From Entoloma clypeatum (lineage: Eukaryota; Basidiomycota; Agaricomycetes; Agaricales; Entolomataceae): a DNA stretch of 64,000 nt. Position 1 is the first letter of the stretch, and each line of letters opens with the position of its first letter. The stretch is from positions 1,488,001-1,552,000 of the forward strand of contig OY751487.1 of assembly GCA_963565915.1 (NCBI GenBank), read 5' to 3'. Below, one piece after another: positions 44,855 through 56,630 of the stretch. The position numbers were made by a program, and so were the translations under genes. The notes below the pieces were generated by a model. That model saw only the letters and a list, made by a program, of their open reading frames with translations, was not told the DNA's origin and made no database searches.

Positions 44855-46665
44855 ATGACACAGCCGTTGTGGAACAACACCGAGTCCGATTCGGCACCAC
44901 TAATAGGTCGGGATACTGCCAGCTCATACAGTGGGTATGATCACGAGCGACGGGGCCAATACCCGCACCGACAACAGCACCCATACCCGCACCAGCGCCA
45001 ACATCAACACCCGCACAGTCACAGTGCAAGGCAGGGGCCACGTCAGCATGACGGCCGGGGACGCGATGAGAGAGAAGGATGGCATGATAACGATGGTCGG
45101 GCGCGTGGGCGTGGGCGTGGGCGTGGAGGTGGTCGGGGGCGGGGACGCGGACTCGGACATGCACATGGACAGGGGTATGCGAGCAACGGGGGATGGGAAG
45201 GAGGACCTGGGGTGAGTTGTGTGAATGTATTTTTTTCATCGTCTCAGAGCTGATGTTTCTCGTTGAAAGTCCTTCCATGGTGGGCGTGGTGGGCGGGACA
45301 AGAATAGTTACCGGGAGCCGTCGTACGGCCCCAACAACCCCAGCTACAACCACCGATTCGAAGGCGGGAATACCAGGTTTGTGGGTAGAAGGGGACGCAC
45401 GCCTACGCCGCCACGCGGCAGGGGTGGGGATGGGGGGCGGGAGGTTGGGCGAGGGGCGCCTGTGCAGGCACTGATGCGGACGAAGGAGGAGCTGAAGGAG
45501 GAGCAACGGATGGCGTCGGAGTTGGTGGTGAAGAGGGAGATTGTGGAAGTGGTGGAGTTGAGGGGTGAGGGTGAGGTTGGTGGAGGTAAAGGGGGGAGTG
45601 TGGGTGAGGGGGTAGTTGCGGAGTGTTGTGAGGGACAGGGGGAGGTGCAAGTGGAAGATGGCGGAGATGCGGCGGCGGCACCTGAGGTAGAAGCGACGGA
45701 GGAGAAGCGGGAAGAGGCGGCGGAGAAGGAACGGGATGAGCTGAGGGAGGAACTTAGGGTGGCAACAGAAAAGTTGCAGACGTTTGATGTGCAGGTCCGT
45801 CGTTTGCCTTCACGTTAGGCGAGGCTTACTGTACCTTGGAAGGCGGAAGCATTCCGCACATGGGTGCTCTTGCTGGCGGACGAAGCGAAGAAACGCCGGC
45901 TAAAGGCGCTGGATGAGATGTGGGGGGCTGAACGGGTGTTCTTGGAGGAGGGCTTCGAGTCAAAGATGATTGTGGTAGAGCGGGACAAGACGATCATGGA
46001 CGTCCTAAAGGGTTTCCCGGCGGTGATTGTGTTTTTCCACTTGGTTTTCTGCCCCTCAAATGATGTGTTTTTCTAGACATTGAAGTATCAAACGGACAGG
46101 CCGCTACCTAGGATGCACTATGTGTCGCGACCTCCATGGGACTTGCCTTTGTGCGTATCAGCAGTGCAAGTGGAGCAGGGGTGTTTATTGATGGGTATGA
46201 TGAAGGCATGTTGAATCGTGTGGGAGGAGGGGGTACATTTTCGAACCGCCGGACTGCATACCGACGGATCGAGAGACGAAGTTTGAGTTGATTGTGGAGG
46301 GGGTAGCGAACGAGGTGAGTGTTTTTTTGGTATGGAGAGAACGCTGCTGAGGTGGGAATAGTGGTGTTATCTAGGGACGTATGTGTGTGGGATGATGGGG
46401 GTGGAGTTGGGCATGGAAGTCTGGGAATGGCTGGCGTTGGACGAGGAGGTGCGTGAGAGAGAGTCGGCTTTCAGCGGGAGAGACTGAGTTGTGACAGACA
46501 AAGGGGAGGTACAGCGAGCGGCGAGGACGTGTGACGGGGGGAGCGACAGAGGTGAGACGGCGGCTGGATGCGGGGGAGATGCGAGTGCGGAGCTATTTCT
46601 TGGGTTGTCTGGGGTTTAATAAGCGGGTGCACGACGGACTGCACGCACGTGTGGGTTTCAACTAG
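44855..46665 (+). CDS. Arg/Gly/His-rich (RGG-type) protein of unknown function
   Basis: A multi-exon gene. Exon 1 begins MTQPLWNNTESDSAPLIGRD, then repeats His/Gln (HRQQHPYPHQRQHQHPH) and Arg-Gly (ARGRGRGRGGGRGRGRG) and ends near 45210. After an intron (to about 45269) more RGG-like sequence follows (HGGRGGRDKNSYREPSYG), then a long acidic, Glu-rich predicted coiled coil (KREEAAEKERDELREELR), then the segment FRTWVLLLADEAKKRRL with three or four short exons to the stop at 46663-46665. RGG repeats are common in RNA-binding proteins. I do not recognise a known domain. The exon structure after 45,800 is approximate. It ends 31 bp before the kinase gene. Confidence 0.6.
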
Positions 46666-46696
46666 TAAAAATTTATGACATGACTCTCCAAATCTT

Positions 46697-49130
46697 ATGC
46701 TCTCCCCGTCCCCCCCAGAGTCCGTCTCCTCCTCAACGGCCTCTTCCCCCTCCCGCTTTTCTTTCCTCACCCCTTCCTCCTCCTCCTCCACTTTCTCCGA
46801 TGTCTCTATATCCTCCCCGGCCTCAAAGACCCACGCCTTCTTCGCTTCCCCCTTCCCCACCAGACCACCCTCTCCTTCCACACCACGCACCCCATCCCAC
46901 TCCCTTCCCTCCAAAACTGCCCTCTTCTTCTCCATCCCTGTAATCGACATCTCCACCCCCACCATGGTCCCATTCGACGAGCCCACTCCTCGCCCAAAGG
47001 ATATCCAGCCCACCTTTGCCAACCTCTGGCATCACCAGCCACCACCAGAAGAACCCGCGGAAGGCTCCATCATCTCCACCACAGACGCCCCGACATCCCC
47101 CGCCCCGCACACCCCGCAGAACACCACCCTCCGCCTCCTCAGCCCCCTCGGCCACGGCGCATTCTCCAGCGTCTGGCTCGCAGAGGACCTCTCCCCCGTC
47201 CCCCTCGTCCTCCGCTCCCGCCGCAGCCTGCGCGACCTCCGCCGTCAGGCCTCCCTTAAATCCACATCCACATCCGCATCCTTTTCCAGGGAAAACTCCC
47301 TCAGAAAACTCAGGAGACGCGTCTCGGGTACACGGCCCATCGGCAGCGATCATCCGTTCTCGCTTCACCACCCCGTAGAGATCGGATCGAGTTTATCCAG
47401 GAAATCGTCCGCGTCTTCTGACCGATCCCTCGCAATATCCATCGAGGAGCCCAAGTCCAGATCCCCGCTTCACACGAACAAAGGGCGACTTGTGGCCGTC
47501 AAGATGACCGTCCGTGGCGGTGCCGCCCAGGGCGATCCGGAGAGCGAGAGCGAGAAGGAGCGCACCCGGGTGGCGTTTGTGAGGGAGGTCGAGGTGTTGA
47601 GGGTGAGTACCGATTTTTTTTTTCTCTTGTTGTTTCTCTGCGGGGAAGGGGACGATCTATTCTCTTTCCCTATCGTTATCTTTTTTATACCTGTGTCTGC
47701 AATAGACGCCAAACGGACCTTGCCTCTGCCTCGTGACCTATAATTTACTTTGTTGTTCCATCGTCAGGGGTTCTATTAACCTTTTTCCAATTACTCCTCC
47801 TCCCTTTTCCGTCTTTCTCTCGTCTCCTCCTCACACCGCACCCAACCCAAACTGACCAAAACCACCACCACCACCACCACACAACAGCATATCTCCCACC
47901 CCAACATCACCCCCCTCCTCACGCACTTTTCCACCCCGACCCACCACGTCCTCGTCCTCCCCTACATCCCCGGCGGCGACCTCCTCGCGCTCCTCAACTC
48001 CGACGCCGCGTGGGAGCGCCTCCGCGAGAGCGTGCTCAAGCGCCTATGGGCTGAGCTGTGCAGGGCCGTGGCGTGGATGCACGGCGTCGGGCTCGTGCAT
48101 CGCGATATCAAGCTTGAGAGTGGGTGTTTCCCTTTTTTTTTCCCCTCTTCCCCCGTTGATTTTTTTTCAACTGGTGACAGATATACTCTTGACGACGCAG
48201 GTCTTCATGAGCCTCACAGCCGCCTCTGCGGCACCGACGTTGGACGACCTGCCTTCTGCGCCTGCCCCTGCGATAAAGCTGACTGATTTCGGGCTGTCGA
48301 GGTTCGTGGACGTGCGGACGGAGGAGGAGAGGCGGCGGCTGCGGAGGCGCGGGTGTAGCGGTTCAGAGGAAGATGGGAGCGGGGAGAGCGAGGGGGAAGA
48401 ACAGGAACAAGGCCCGCTGCTGTCGACGCGCTGCGGGAGCGAGGCGTATGCTGCGCCTGAGCTCGTTATCGGTGGCGGGTCCTATGCACCGTCGAGGAGG
48501 TCGTCGGGCTCGGACTCGGACTGCTCTGTGAAGGGAGATGTGCGGCCGCCGGGGGTGTATGACCCGCGCGAGACGGACGCGTGGGCGTGTGGGGTCGTGT
48601 TGTATGCGCTTGTGGTGCGGCGGCTGCCGTTTGGGGAGGGTGCGGGGGGGTGTGAGGGGAGGGTCGCGAGGAGGGCGTGGTTGATGAGGATTGCGAGGGG
48701 GGAGTGGGAGTGGCCTTGTGTTGTGTCTGGTGGTGAGGGGAGTGTTGGAGGAGATGAAGGGGAGGACGGCGAGTTGATGGGGCTTGGACTTGTGCGCAGT
48801 GAAGGTGCACGGAGGGTTGTAGGGAGGTTGTTGGTCAGGGATCCGAGGAAGCGTGCGAGGGTGGGGGATGTCGATGAGCTGTGGGGGGAGGGCGAGGACA
48901 AGGCCGAGTCTGGGTTTGGGTTGGGGGATGCCAGTCACGATGAGGATGAGCACAACAGTGGAGGTAAAGAGAGGGGGACAGGAGACGGAGACGGAGAAGA
49001 CCAGGAGGAGCTGTCGTTGGAAGACGAGCTGATACTGCTCGAGGAGGGAGTTGATGATGAGGGGGAGGGGGAGGGGTGGTTGGTCGATCAGGAGGGGATT
49101 GGGGAGATTGCGCGCAGGGAGGTTGTTTGA
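46697..49130 (+). CDS. Serine/threonine protein kinase with Ser-rich N-terminus and kinase insert
   Basis: Exons 46697-47602, 47888-48119 and 48181-49130 give 695 residues. Residues 1-145 are Ser/Pro-rich and probably disordered. The Gly-rich loop LGHGAFSSVWLAED is near residue 150, and the ATP-binding Lys is in LVAVKMTV near 265, so about 100 basic/Ser-rich residues are inserted between subdomains I and II. HRD is in VHRDIKLEN (with Asn from the next exon), DFG is LTDFGLSRF and APE is YAAPEL. The region after DFG has an acidic insert, and the C-terminus is acidic. All catalytic motifs are present. No specific subfamily recognised. The first intron is about 285 bp, long for this window, and the start is less certain because it lies next to the preceding gene. 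Confidence 0.85.
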
Positions 49131-49715
49131 ATTTCTTTTCTCTGCTGCCTCTTGGGACCTGCTTTGGTCTGCTCATCCATCCTCCTCTGGCTTTGATTGA
49201 TGTTCTCTCTCTGCGTGTCTACGCCTTTTCTTTTTTTCGTATGATTTATGCCTTCCCCTTCCTTATTTCACGTCACTCCTCCGATTTCGCTCTCTTATAT
49301 TGTACCATATTTATTCTCCCGTTTGCGCGACACCCCTCGTAATTGTAATTCCTTTCCTTGTTGTTGTACTCCGTTCCCCCCAAGTACTTACATCTCTCTC
49401 TACTCGTCGTTCAAAGAAATTCATGTAGATATATACTTAGATGTGCCGCCAGTTGTCCTTTCCCCCTCCAGATATATATATATACCATGCCTCCCCAGTG
49501 TTTTTGTTGTTACAGATCGTTCGGTTACGTAGCTTCATCGCTGATTGTGAATTAGATATGTTTGTTGTAGAAGAGACTGAGTTCAGGCCAGGTCGTCCAG
49601 CCCTTATCCGAGGAATCTCTAATTTGGCACAATCTGGGAGTCAAGTTACAGCTTCAAATCTATCTCGCACCTAGTCATTGTGCTTCTTAAGCAATGAGTC
49701 TACACATCCACGAAA
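49131..49715. other. Intergenic region
   Basis: About 585 bp of pyrimidine-rich and TA-rich sequence (for example ATATATATATA near 49472-49482). No gene seen. Confidence 0.45.
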
Positions 49716-51441
49716 TCACATGTTACTTGCATCTTGCCTCAACCACACATCAACTTTTTTCCATTCGTTGGTGAAAGAGAATCGATGGTCATCAATGTCA
49801 TCTCGGGGTTCTCCATAAGTTGTTTTCTCGAGATTCGGGAACATCACCCTCAACACGCCCGCAACCTCGAGAGGCTGGCTAATCGGAGACCAAACCAGAT
49901 TCGACCGCTCGAAGATGTCTTGAATTCTGTGCAAGACATATCATTCGTCCAAGTGTCATTTTTGGAATCTCTCTGCCACGGTTGGCTGCAGCGAGCTTGA
50001 GTGTATGTAATTTTGGAAACGCGATTGTAGCCTTGGAAAGCCAAGAATCGTCGAGGGAGAGTATGAAATGGGCAGATATCTCCAGCAATTCTAGCTTCGT
50101 CAGACTAAAGAGGGGTGCGAAAAATCCATGACAGTCGAACGATGGCTGGTCCGGGACACCGCTGAGGAATTTATGTCGGCCTTTGAAACATAGCGAGATG
50201 GAGGTGAGCGTGTCTCGGCAAGGGTGAACAGTGAGTGGTGCAATCAGCATCTGGTTTCCTAGATACATTGACTGGTAGAGCATAATTTGCAATTTTAGAG
50301 AAGTCAATGGGCATCTCATCGAGGAGAGAACACGCGAAATGGCATCGGCTGGAAGATGAAAGATTGAAAAGTGTCCCAATGTGTGGAAATGCCGCCCAGA
50401 CTCAACGAACGGAAACTCAGCTAGTGTTGTCCAGTGAGACGCGTCGATGCGCAGCGTTCTGAGCGTAAGGATGCCACCAAGGATGATAGATGCAGTTTCT
50501 GCTAGTTGTCTTGTCACATCGGAAGACATGGTCCACCTAAAGAAAACCAATTTGTCAAAACTTGACAAGGTGGCCAAAAAAATTTGCTTTTGATGTCTGG
50601 TTCTCGCACAAAGTTACCAGATATGGTCAATTTCCGTAGCCCAGAATTGAAAGAATACAGTTCGGAAAGTGAACTGGCATATGAACGGCATTCGTCCACA
50701 GGAATGCTGATATGTTCCAGGGTTGGGGTCCGGAAAGCTTCAATATAAGGAACCACGTGGCTGGTAGTGTAAGGAATGTAGAGAAGGCGCAGATTGGGGA
50801 GCAAGGGTCTGCATGGACACAAGGAGATCAGCTTCGCGCACGATCTGCCGTACTTGTTGGGGAATGGCTCCCCACAGTCCTCCTGCCAGCCTCCCATTTG
50901 CTTGATGCGTCGAGCATAATATTCGTAGCGGCTCCAATCTGTTTTACCAGTGCGCAAAGTGCGCATCTAATTGATATGGCTTACATGGATACTTCGCAAG
51001 GGTGATCAAAGGACTCACGAGTTTGCACTTTTTTGGCAGGTATCGAGAGAGATTTTCCGGAGTGCTTTGAATAGCCCAGAGCTGATTAAGAGCAGGTTCT
51101 ACCGGCAACATCAAACAAATCCCACGCAGCATACGTAGAACGAGGAACAAGAACATACCTGTAAAGGTACGGCAAGTTACCGCCAAAGATCTTAGAGTTC
51201 CCTGGGCCGTCTGATTACTTTTTTGCCACTTCTGCTCAGAACTGCTTGGTTCAAATTCCAAAAAATCTGTGAAAAAATAGTCAAGCATCTGTGCATATCG
51301 TGAATGTCTGAGGACTTTGGAGTGTCTGGTACGGCGACCTTCACCTGAGTTACTTACGTAACATAGTTGAAGAATGGCAGGATTCAACCTTTTTGAGACT
51401 TGTTCCAGTCGACGGAATAAGATATATTCAAGGTTCTGCAC
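49716..51441 (-). CDS. F-box/LRR-type protein of Agaricomycete expansion family
   Basis: A minus-strand multi-exon gene. It starts MQNLEYILFRRLEQVSKRLN and has LRSLAVTCRTFTGMFLFLVL near the N-terminus, which resembles the helix after an F-box. A long Leu-rich body with repeated LRR-like units follows, such as LPNLRLLYIPYTTSHVVPYI, GILTLRTLRIDASHW and SLTKLELLEISAHFILSL. It ends FPNLEKTTYGEPRDD...RQDASNM. The core F-box sequence itself is weak. Internal exon borders (near 51340, 50970, 50580, 49940) were not resolved exactly. Such proteins are usually substrate adaptors of SCF ubiquitin ligases in fungi; here the function is unknown. Confidence 0.6.
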
Positions 51442-51525
51442 GAACTACAAATCTATCCAGACCACTATTACATATCAGGCGAGTGAATTCATAGACATCT
51501 TAGCACGCTTACAATAACTTCATTT

Positions 51526-54496
51526 TCATCGACGCCGTTCATACCCCCTATCCCCTTCTCTCTCCTCCCTCGAATGCGGCGGAGGCGACCGTTTCCTCTC
51601 CCTATCTCTATCTCTTTCCCTTTCCCTTTCTCTCTCCCGATACCCTCTCCCAACTCGCTCCCTCTCCCTCGAATCACCCCTCCTCCCACCCGTACCCCTC
51701 CCCAGATGCGGAGGCGGCGATCTCGACCTATATCTCCCCGAAGCAGGCAGCGGCGCTCTCCGATCCCCCTCCCTATCGCGGTGGCCAGGGGACGCGTCCC
51801 TCAGCGGCAGCAGAGAGGCACCACCGTCCCGCATGCCCCCTCCATTGACACGGTACTGTGGACCTCTACGCTCCTTGTCTTCGTCAGGACGCCCAAGCCG
51901 AGAACGAGGAGGCGGCGGACTAGGCGAGCGGCGCCTCGCAGGTGGCGGCGGAGGCGATCGCCTTCTCGAGTCGTCCATCCCGTTCCGACGCGGCGGGGGC
52001 GGGGGAGACCGCGAGTCGCCACGCCCACGAGCACGAGGTGGTGGGGATCTTGATTCTTCACGCCCACGATGACGAGGTGGCGCTGGGGGGGACCTCGAGT
52101 CGTCACGCCCACGACGACGAGGCGGAGGAGACCTCGAGTCGTCGCGCCCACGGTGACGTGGTGGAGTTGGTGTGCGGCGGTAGCGACGGCGAGGCGAAGC
52201 ATCGGATTCAGAGGCGGAGCTGCTGCTGCTATCACTATCCGAGGTGTCATCCGAGTCTGATGAACTTGAGTCGGAAGAAGACGACTCCGCCTCCATCATG
52301 GCACGTCGTTGCTCCATGATGAGTCTCGGTGCATTCTGAGGAAATTGCATGTCAGAAAGAAAAAGTAGCTGGCAGTGACGACACGACATACCTTCAAATA
52401 TTCTCTCATTTCTTCTGTGATAACACCCAGTCCGATGCTCGTAAAGTAGTTGATCGCAAACCGCGTATTTTTAGGTATATCCATTGGGAACATTCCCTCA
52501 CATCCGCGTTTGACTTCAGGGTCCTTGAAGCGTTCTGCGAGGGTTTTCAGCCCCATGCTCTCCAGCATCTCGTTCATCAGGATCTTGATGAAAATACGAC
52601 TGCTTGACGTGGTGTCGTCCTCGTTGACTTTCACGCAGTCGAACACCATCCAGGAAATGGCGTCCGACGCGAATAGATGACCGAAAAAGCGGGCGATGTT
52701 GCGCAGGCGGTTGGACTCGTACCGATGAATGGTGCTGTAATAATTGCCGAATGCTGTCTCGAAGCAATCGGTCCATACGCGGTTGAGCTTGCTGAATCGC
52801 TCGCCGATGAGTCCGTAAAAAGTTGAGTAGGAACGTTCTTGAGAACAACATTCAATGATCATGTTCACCAACTCAATCTACAAATTTGGGTCAAATTCAT
52901 GAGAATATAGTCACGAGATAAAGATACGCACCTCTTGCCCTTCCTGTATTTGGACCTTTAGAAGTTTATGAACTGCTTCCTCATAATTGAGAGCGTTCAT
53001 GATGGTCAGATAGATGATCCGGCGCAGGTTAACCAGGTTGGTCTCTGTGCGATCCTCGATGCCTTCCTTGGCTTCCACTTCTATGGGAGGGGTCAGATGA
53101 GAAGACATATGAAGGAAAGCTGCATACCTTCGTCTTCATCTTCATCGTCACTCGATTCCTCAGAGCCAGATTCTTCTTCAGATTCTTCACCAAGGATCTC
53201 TGTCTTGATAGCCTTGTATTTTTCCTCATTCTCCAAATAGTTGGGATCAAATTTGAAGACGTCTATAGGAGTTGGAATAAACAATGATGGGGAACAACGG
53301 AAGGCAAATACTCACTAAGACCCTCCTGTACTTGCAAATCGTCCTCAAGTTGAATTTGATGGGTAATCTGCTCATCTTCTTCAACCAAATCCAGACCTTC
53401 CGGCAAGATTGGGTTGTCTTTGAATTTGTCCTTCCGAACTTGCATCAAGACCTCAATCATGTATTGCACACGTTGGCTGATGTTGCCTTCGTTCAGGACG
53501 GTTCGGAATCGCTCGAAAACGATGGTGTTGGCTTTGGGCGAATTTTCTGTCAAGAAGGCGCCGACTTCGCGCATGAAACCAACCGCAATTTCAATAGAAT
53601 CATCAGTTGGGTGTTCAAGGAGAAGCATGAGGATTTGGAGCGCCACGAGCTCATGTGCGACTGCTTGATTGACAAGGTGGCCAATGAATGTTGTAGTTGA
53701 ATGGCAAACAATCTGAGCGAAGAGTCAGTGGAACGTGAAAGGGGTCATGGCATATCCCACATACTTTATCATTACGTTTAAATGAACGCCTAAACTGACT
53801 TATCAGCCGGGTAAGAACCAACTCGCCAACCTGAGGCAATTTTGTGTTGAGGATGGCCACCATTGCTGCAAACACAGGTGTGAAAGGCAAACTGGCAGCC
53901 TGAGCTTTCATAACGCTCCTCGCGAACAGCCCCCGTCCTCGTATGAGGTTCTCCGCAAACAGCTCCGGTACGACTTGCTTGATGTTGACGATGTTGACAC
54001 GATTGACAATACCAGTGATAGATTTTCGCAGAGCGTCCCATGAAAGGCGCTGGTATTCCGGACTGCTCTTGTCGCTTGCGGCGGCTTGCTGAAGTGCGCG
54101 CAGACGCGCAGGAGGCATGTAGACACCTCCGGACCGCGACCCCACAAGCTTGGCGAACTCGGCTCGGGCGTCGAATTCCTTTTCCCTTTCTTTTGGTTTG
54201 TCGCTCTTTTCGAGTTCCATTGCTGCAACGCGCGCAGCCAGCTGCCGTTCTCGCTCGGCTCGACGCACGGGGTCGACATCATCGACTCTTGGACGCTCGA
54301 CAGCGGCTCTTGGGGGTGAATCCGACCTCCGGCGACTGGAAGGCGGGACGCTATCGTCTTTTGATGATGGAGAACGGGACCTGGGAGTCAATGAGAAATG
54401 GTTCGTGGTTTGTAAAGCACAGTTTCATACATACCGTTTCCTTTTGTGTTGGAATCCGTCAATGCTCATCGCGGGGCTCATCACAACAGCGGACAT
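51526..54496 (-). CDS. CWC22: Pre-mRNA-splicing factor CWC22
   Basis: The start at 54496 (MSAVVMSPAMSIDGFQHKRK) is the upstream-most in-frame ATG; exon 1 is 54496-54435, exon 2 begins at 54380. An Arg/Ser-rich N-terminus leads to RSGGVYMPPARLRALQQAA, a CWC22 hallmark, and the MIF4G domain (IVNRVNIVNIKQVVPELF, ENLIRGRGLFARSVMKAQ). The second part is the MA3 domain (NLRRIIYLTIMNALNYEEAV, IIECCSQERSYSTFYGLIGE, and NTRFAINYFTSIGLGVIT). The C-terminal tail has Asp/Ser and long Arg/Asp/Ser/Pro repeats (SPPPRRRGRDDSRSP). CWC22 holds eIF4A3 and deposits the exon-junction core in the spliceosome. The gene looks intact; introns near 53720, 53300, 53130 and 52890 follow GT-AG. Confidence 0.93.
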
Positions 54497-54831
54497 TTCG
54501 TTGCTTCGTCGCTGTTGGATGGAGGATGAAGGTGATGTTTATTCATGTTTGTCATCACATTCTCTCCTGCATGCCGCAGTAAGTGCAGTAAGTAGCGGAC
54601 GAGCAGCGGACAGCCTGGGGTCGCAAGGCGTTGCCGACATGTGGTGTATTGCAGTCCCTTCCAGCAGTCCCTACTACTGGCCACCTTTTACTAGCTGGGT
54701 TGAAAATGGTTTTGCTCGGGTCGTTCAGTCTCCAAGTCTGGTGTCACATGGCCAGAATTGCGCCACAGACATCTCTCCATTCTTTTCCCTGGCTGCGGAC
54801 GATATCGACGGGCAAACTTTCGAAATATTCA
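54497..54831. promoter_or_regulatory. Bidirectional promoter between CWC22 and a metallo-beta-lactamase gene
   Basis: 335 bp separate the divergent starts of CWC22 (54496, minus) and the MBL-fold gene (54832, plus). A shared promoter region is likely. Individual elements were not identified. Confidence 0.4.
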
Positions 54832-56058
54832 ATGGAAAACCTAGAGCCACTTCCACCAGTCTCGCGAGTGAGTGTCAGTTGTGCACTTCCGACTCAATTG
54901 TTCATTGTCTGTGATCAGCTCAGCGACCATGTTGTGAGGGTCTTGGGCCAGGTATGGACTAAGTATACTGAGTTCGGCAAACTTCCTGCTCATCTGTGCC
55001 ATCACTTAGAATCCAGGAAAGTTCACGCTTCAGGGTGTGTTCACACTGTATTCATTCAGCTGTTTTGAGTGTCGATTGAGGTTGTTTCTGCAGGAACAAA
55101 TACCTACATCATCGGCGCTCACAACCCATATACTCTCATCGACACGGCCGAAGGCCGGGAGGAGTATATCCCAATTCTTGAATCAGCTCTGCGGCGGATC
55201 GTTGAACCCACCAACACAACCGAACCCGATGTCTCTGACATTATCATATCCCATTGGCACCCCGACCACGTCGGTGGGCTCCCGTCTGTTCTATCCTTAC
55301 TACGCAAGCTATGGGAAGAACGAAATCCGTCCCTTCCCTACATGCCTCCGCGTCTCCACAAGTTGCCTTACGATCCCCAGGCAGCTGTCAAATCACATGA
55401 AGCCAAGTTTACCCTCCCATCTATAATCAGCTCTCTACCCCCCGGTTCATTCATTCCTACCTCCAAGGGCCATGCATTCCATGACCTCCAGAACTCCCAA
55501 ATTCTTACCTCCTCAAACCTCCGCGTCATACACACACCAGGCCACACCGTCGACTCCATCTGCCTCTACATCCCCCAAGACAAAGCACTTCACACAGCCG
55601 ACACCGTTCTCGGTCAAGGCACAGCCGTCTTCGAAGATCTCTCCGCATACATGCGCAGCCTCGACACAATGCTGCACTTCGGCGATGGGGATCCAGACGG
55701 CGGATACACCGCGCTGTACCCTGGACATGGGCCCGTCGTGCCAAAAGGCAAAGACCTCATTAGAGAATACATCCATCATCGCCTCCAGCGTGAGGAGCAG
55801 ATCCTGAAGCTCCTCGACACCCCTCCGCCACCCGCTGATCCGCCAGCGAAGTACTGGACGACGTGGACAATCGTCACGACAATGTATGCTGCTTACCCGG
55901 AATCGCTGTGGCTCCCTGCCGCGCATAGTGTGAATTTGCATCTGAGAAAGTTGGAAAACGACGGCGTCGTTAGACGGGTTTCGGGAGAGGCGCAGCATAC
56001 GAGTTGGGAGGTCATTGACATCCTATCCTCTTCGCCGGTTGATAGGAGTACGTCGTGA
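54832..56058 (+). CDS. LACTB2-like metallo-beta-lactamase fold hydrolase
   Basis: Exons 54832-54867, 54919-54951, 55010-55034 and 55094-56058 give 352 residues. It begins MENLEPLPPVSRLSDHVVRV; the family block LGQNPGKFTLQGTNTY is assembled over the small third exon. Zinc ligands are seen in SHWHPDHVGG (HxHxDH, near residue 85), HTPGHT, ADTVLG and YPGHGP. A C-terminal winged-helix-like domain follows (LHLRKLENDGVVRRV). This layout is that of LACTB2, an endoribonuclease-type enzyme; similar fungal proteins act as thioesterases beside polyketide synthases. No polyketide synthase lies in the window, so a housekeeping role is more likely. The frame is intact. Confidence 0.88.
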
Positions 56059-56630
56059 CCGTTTGAGAATGTTGCTTTCCTGTCATCGTCTTGAAGTCTG
56101 ATGTTGTTTCGTGATAGCTCGCCGTTCCAAGATCTGAATTTGTGTCTTCCGACTCTTAGTACGCCGAATGTAGAGCAAATTTTCAGTGCGAATATGAACA
56201 ATGATCCAAGCATCTTTTTGACCTGGTTTTGGCCTTATTGGAGGATAGGATTGCATTTTGTCAAGGCATCCGAATTTGTCCCGCAATGCCTGCCCCTCAA
56301 GTTGGTACGAGTTAGCACAACATTCACCTTCCAATCCAAAACGAAAATGAAACAGAAGTCGACCAAGTTTCTAAGAGCTTACTTGGAGCAACATGGCAAG
56401 TGGAAAGCGAAGCCAAGCATCTTCGCAACCTAGTCTTGGCCTGTCTCTTAAATAGTGTGGATGCATTATTCGAATTTTTTTTTGCCTAGGTATGCTCGAA
56501 ATTGGTACCAGTTGGCAAGATGCTCCAGCCAGGGTGAAAATGTAGTAGGACCGGATCAAGCCCGACAAGCTGCTTGGACCAACGTTGGATCGCGTTCCCC
56601 GCGTCCGTCGGACCGTTTTTCTCTTGCATT
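56059..56630. other. Intergenic region
   Basis: About 570 bp with no supported gene. A small minus-strand frame at 56486-56719 (containing QRWSKQLVGLDP) may be the C-terminal end of the neighbouring P-loop family member in another frame. Confidence 0.4.

Noticed and set aside
44835..45650. 271-codon minus-strand open frame
   Set aside because: It is antisense to the RGG/Glu-rich gene; the His/Pro/Arg composition is what the complement of that repeat gives.
51574..52319. Several plus-strand open frames with Arg/Pro-rich sequence
   Set aside because: Antisense of the CWC22 C-terminal Arg/Ser tail.
54150..54914. 254-codon plus-strand open frame
   Set aside because: It overlaps CWC22 exons in antisense and the first exons of the MBL gene; no domain, and both overlapping genes are well supported.
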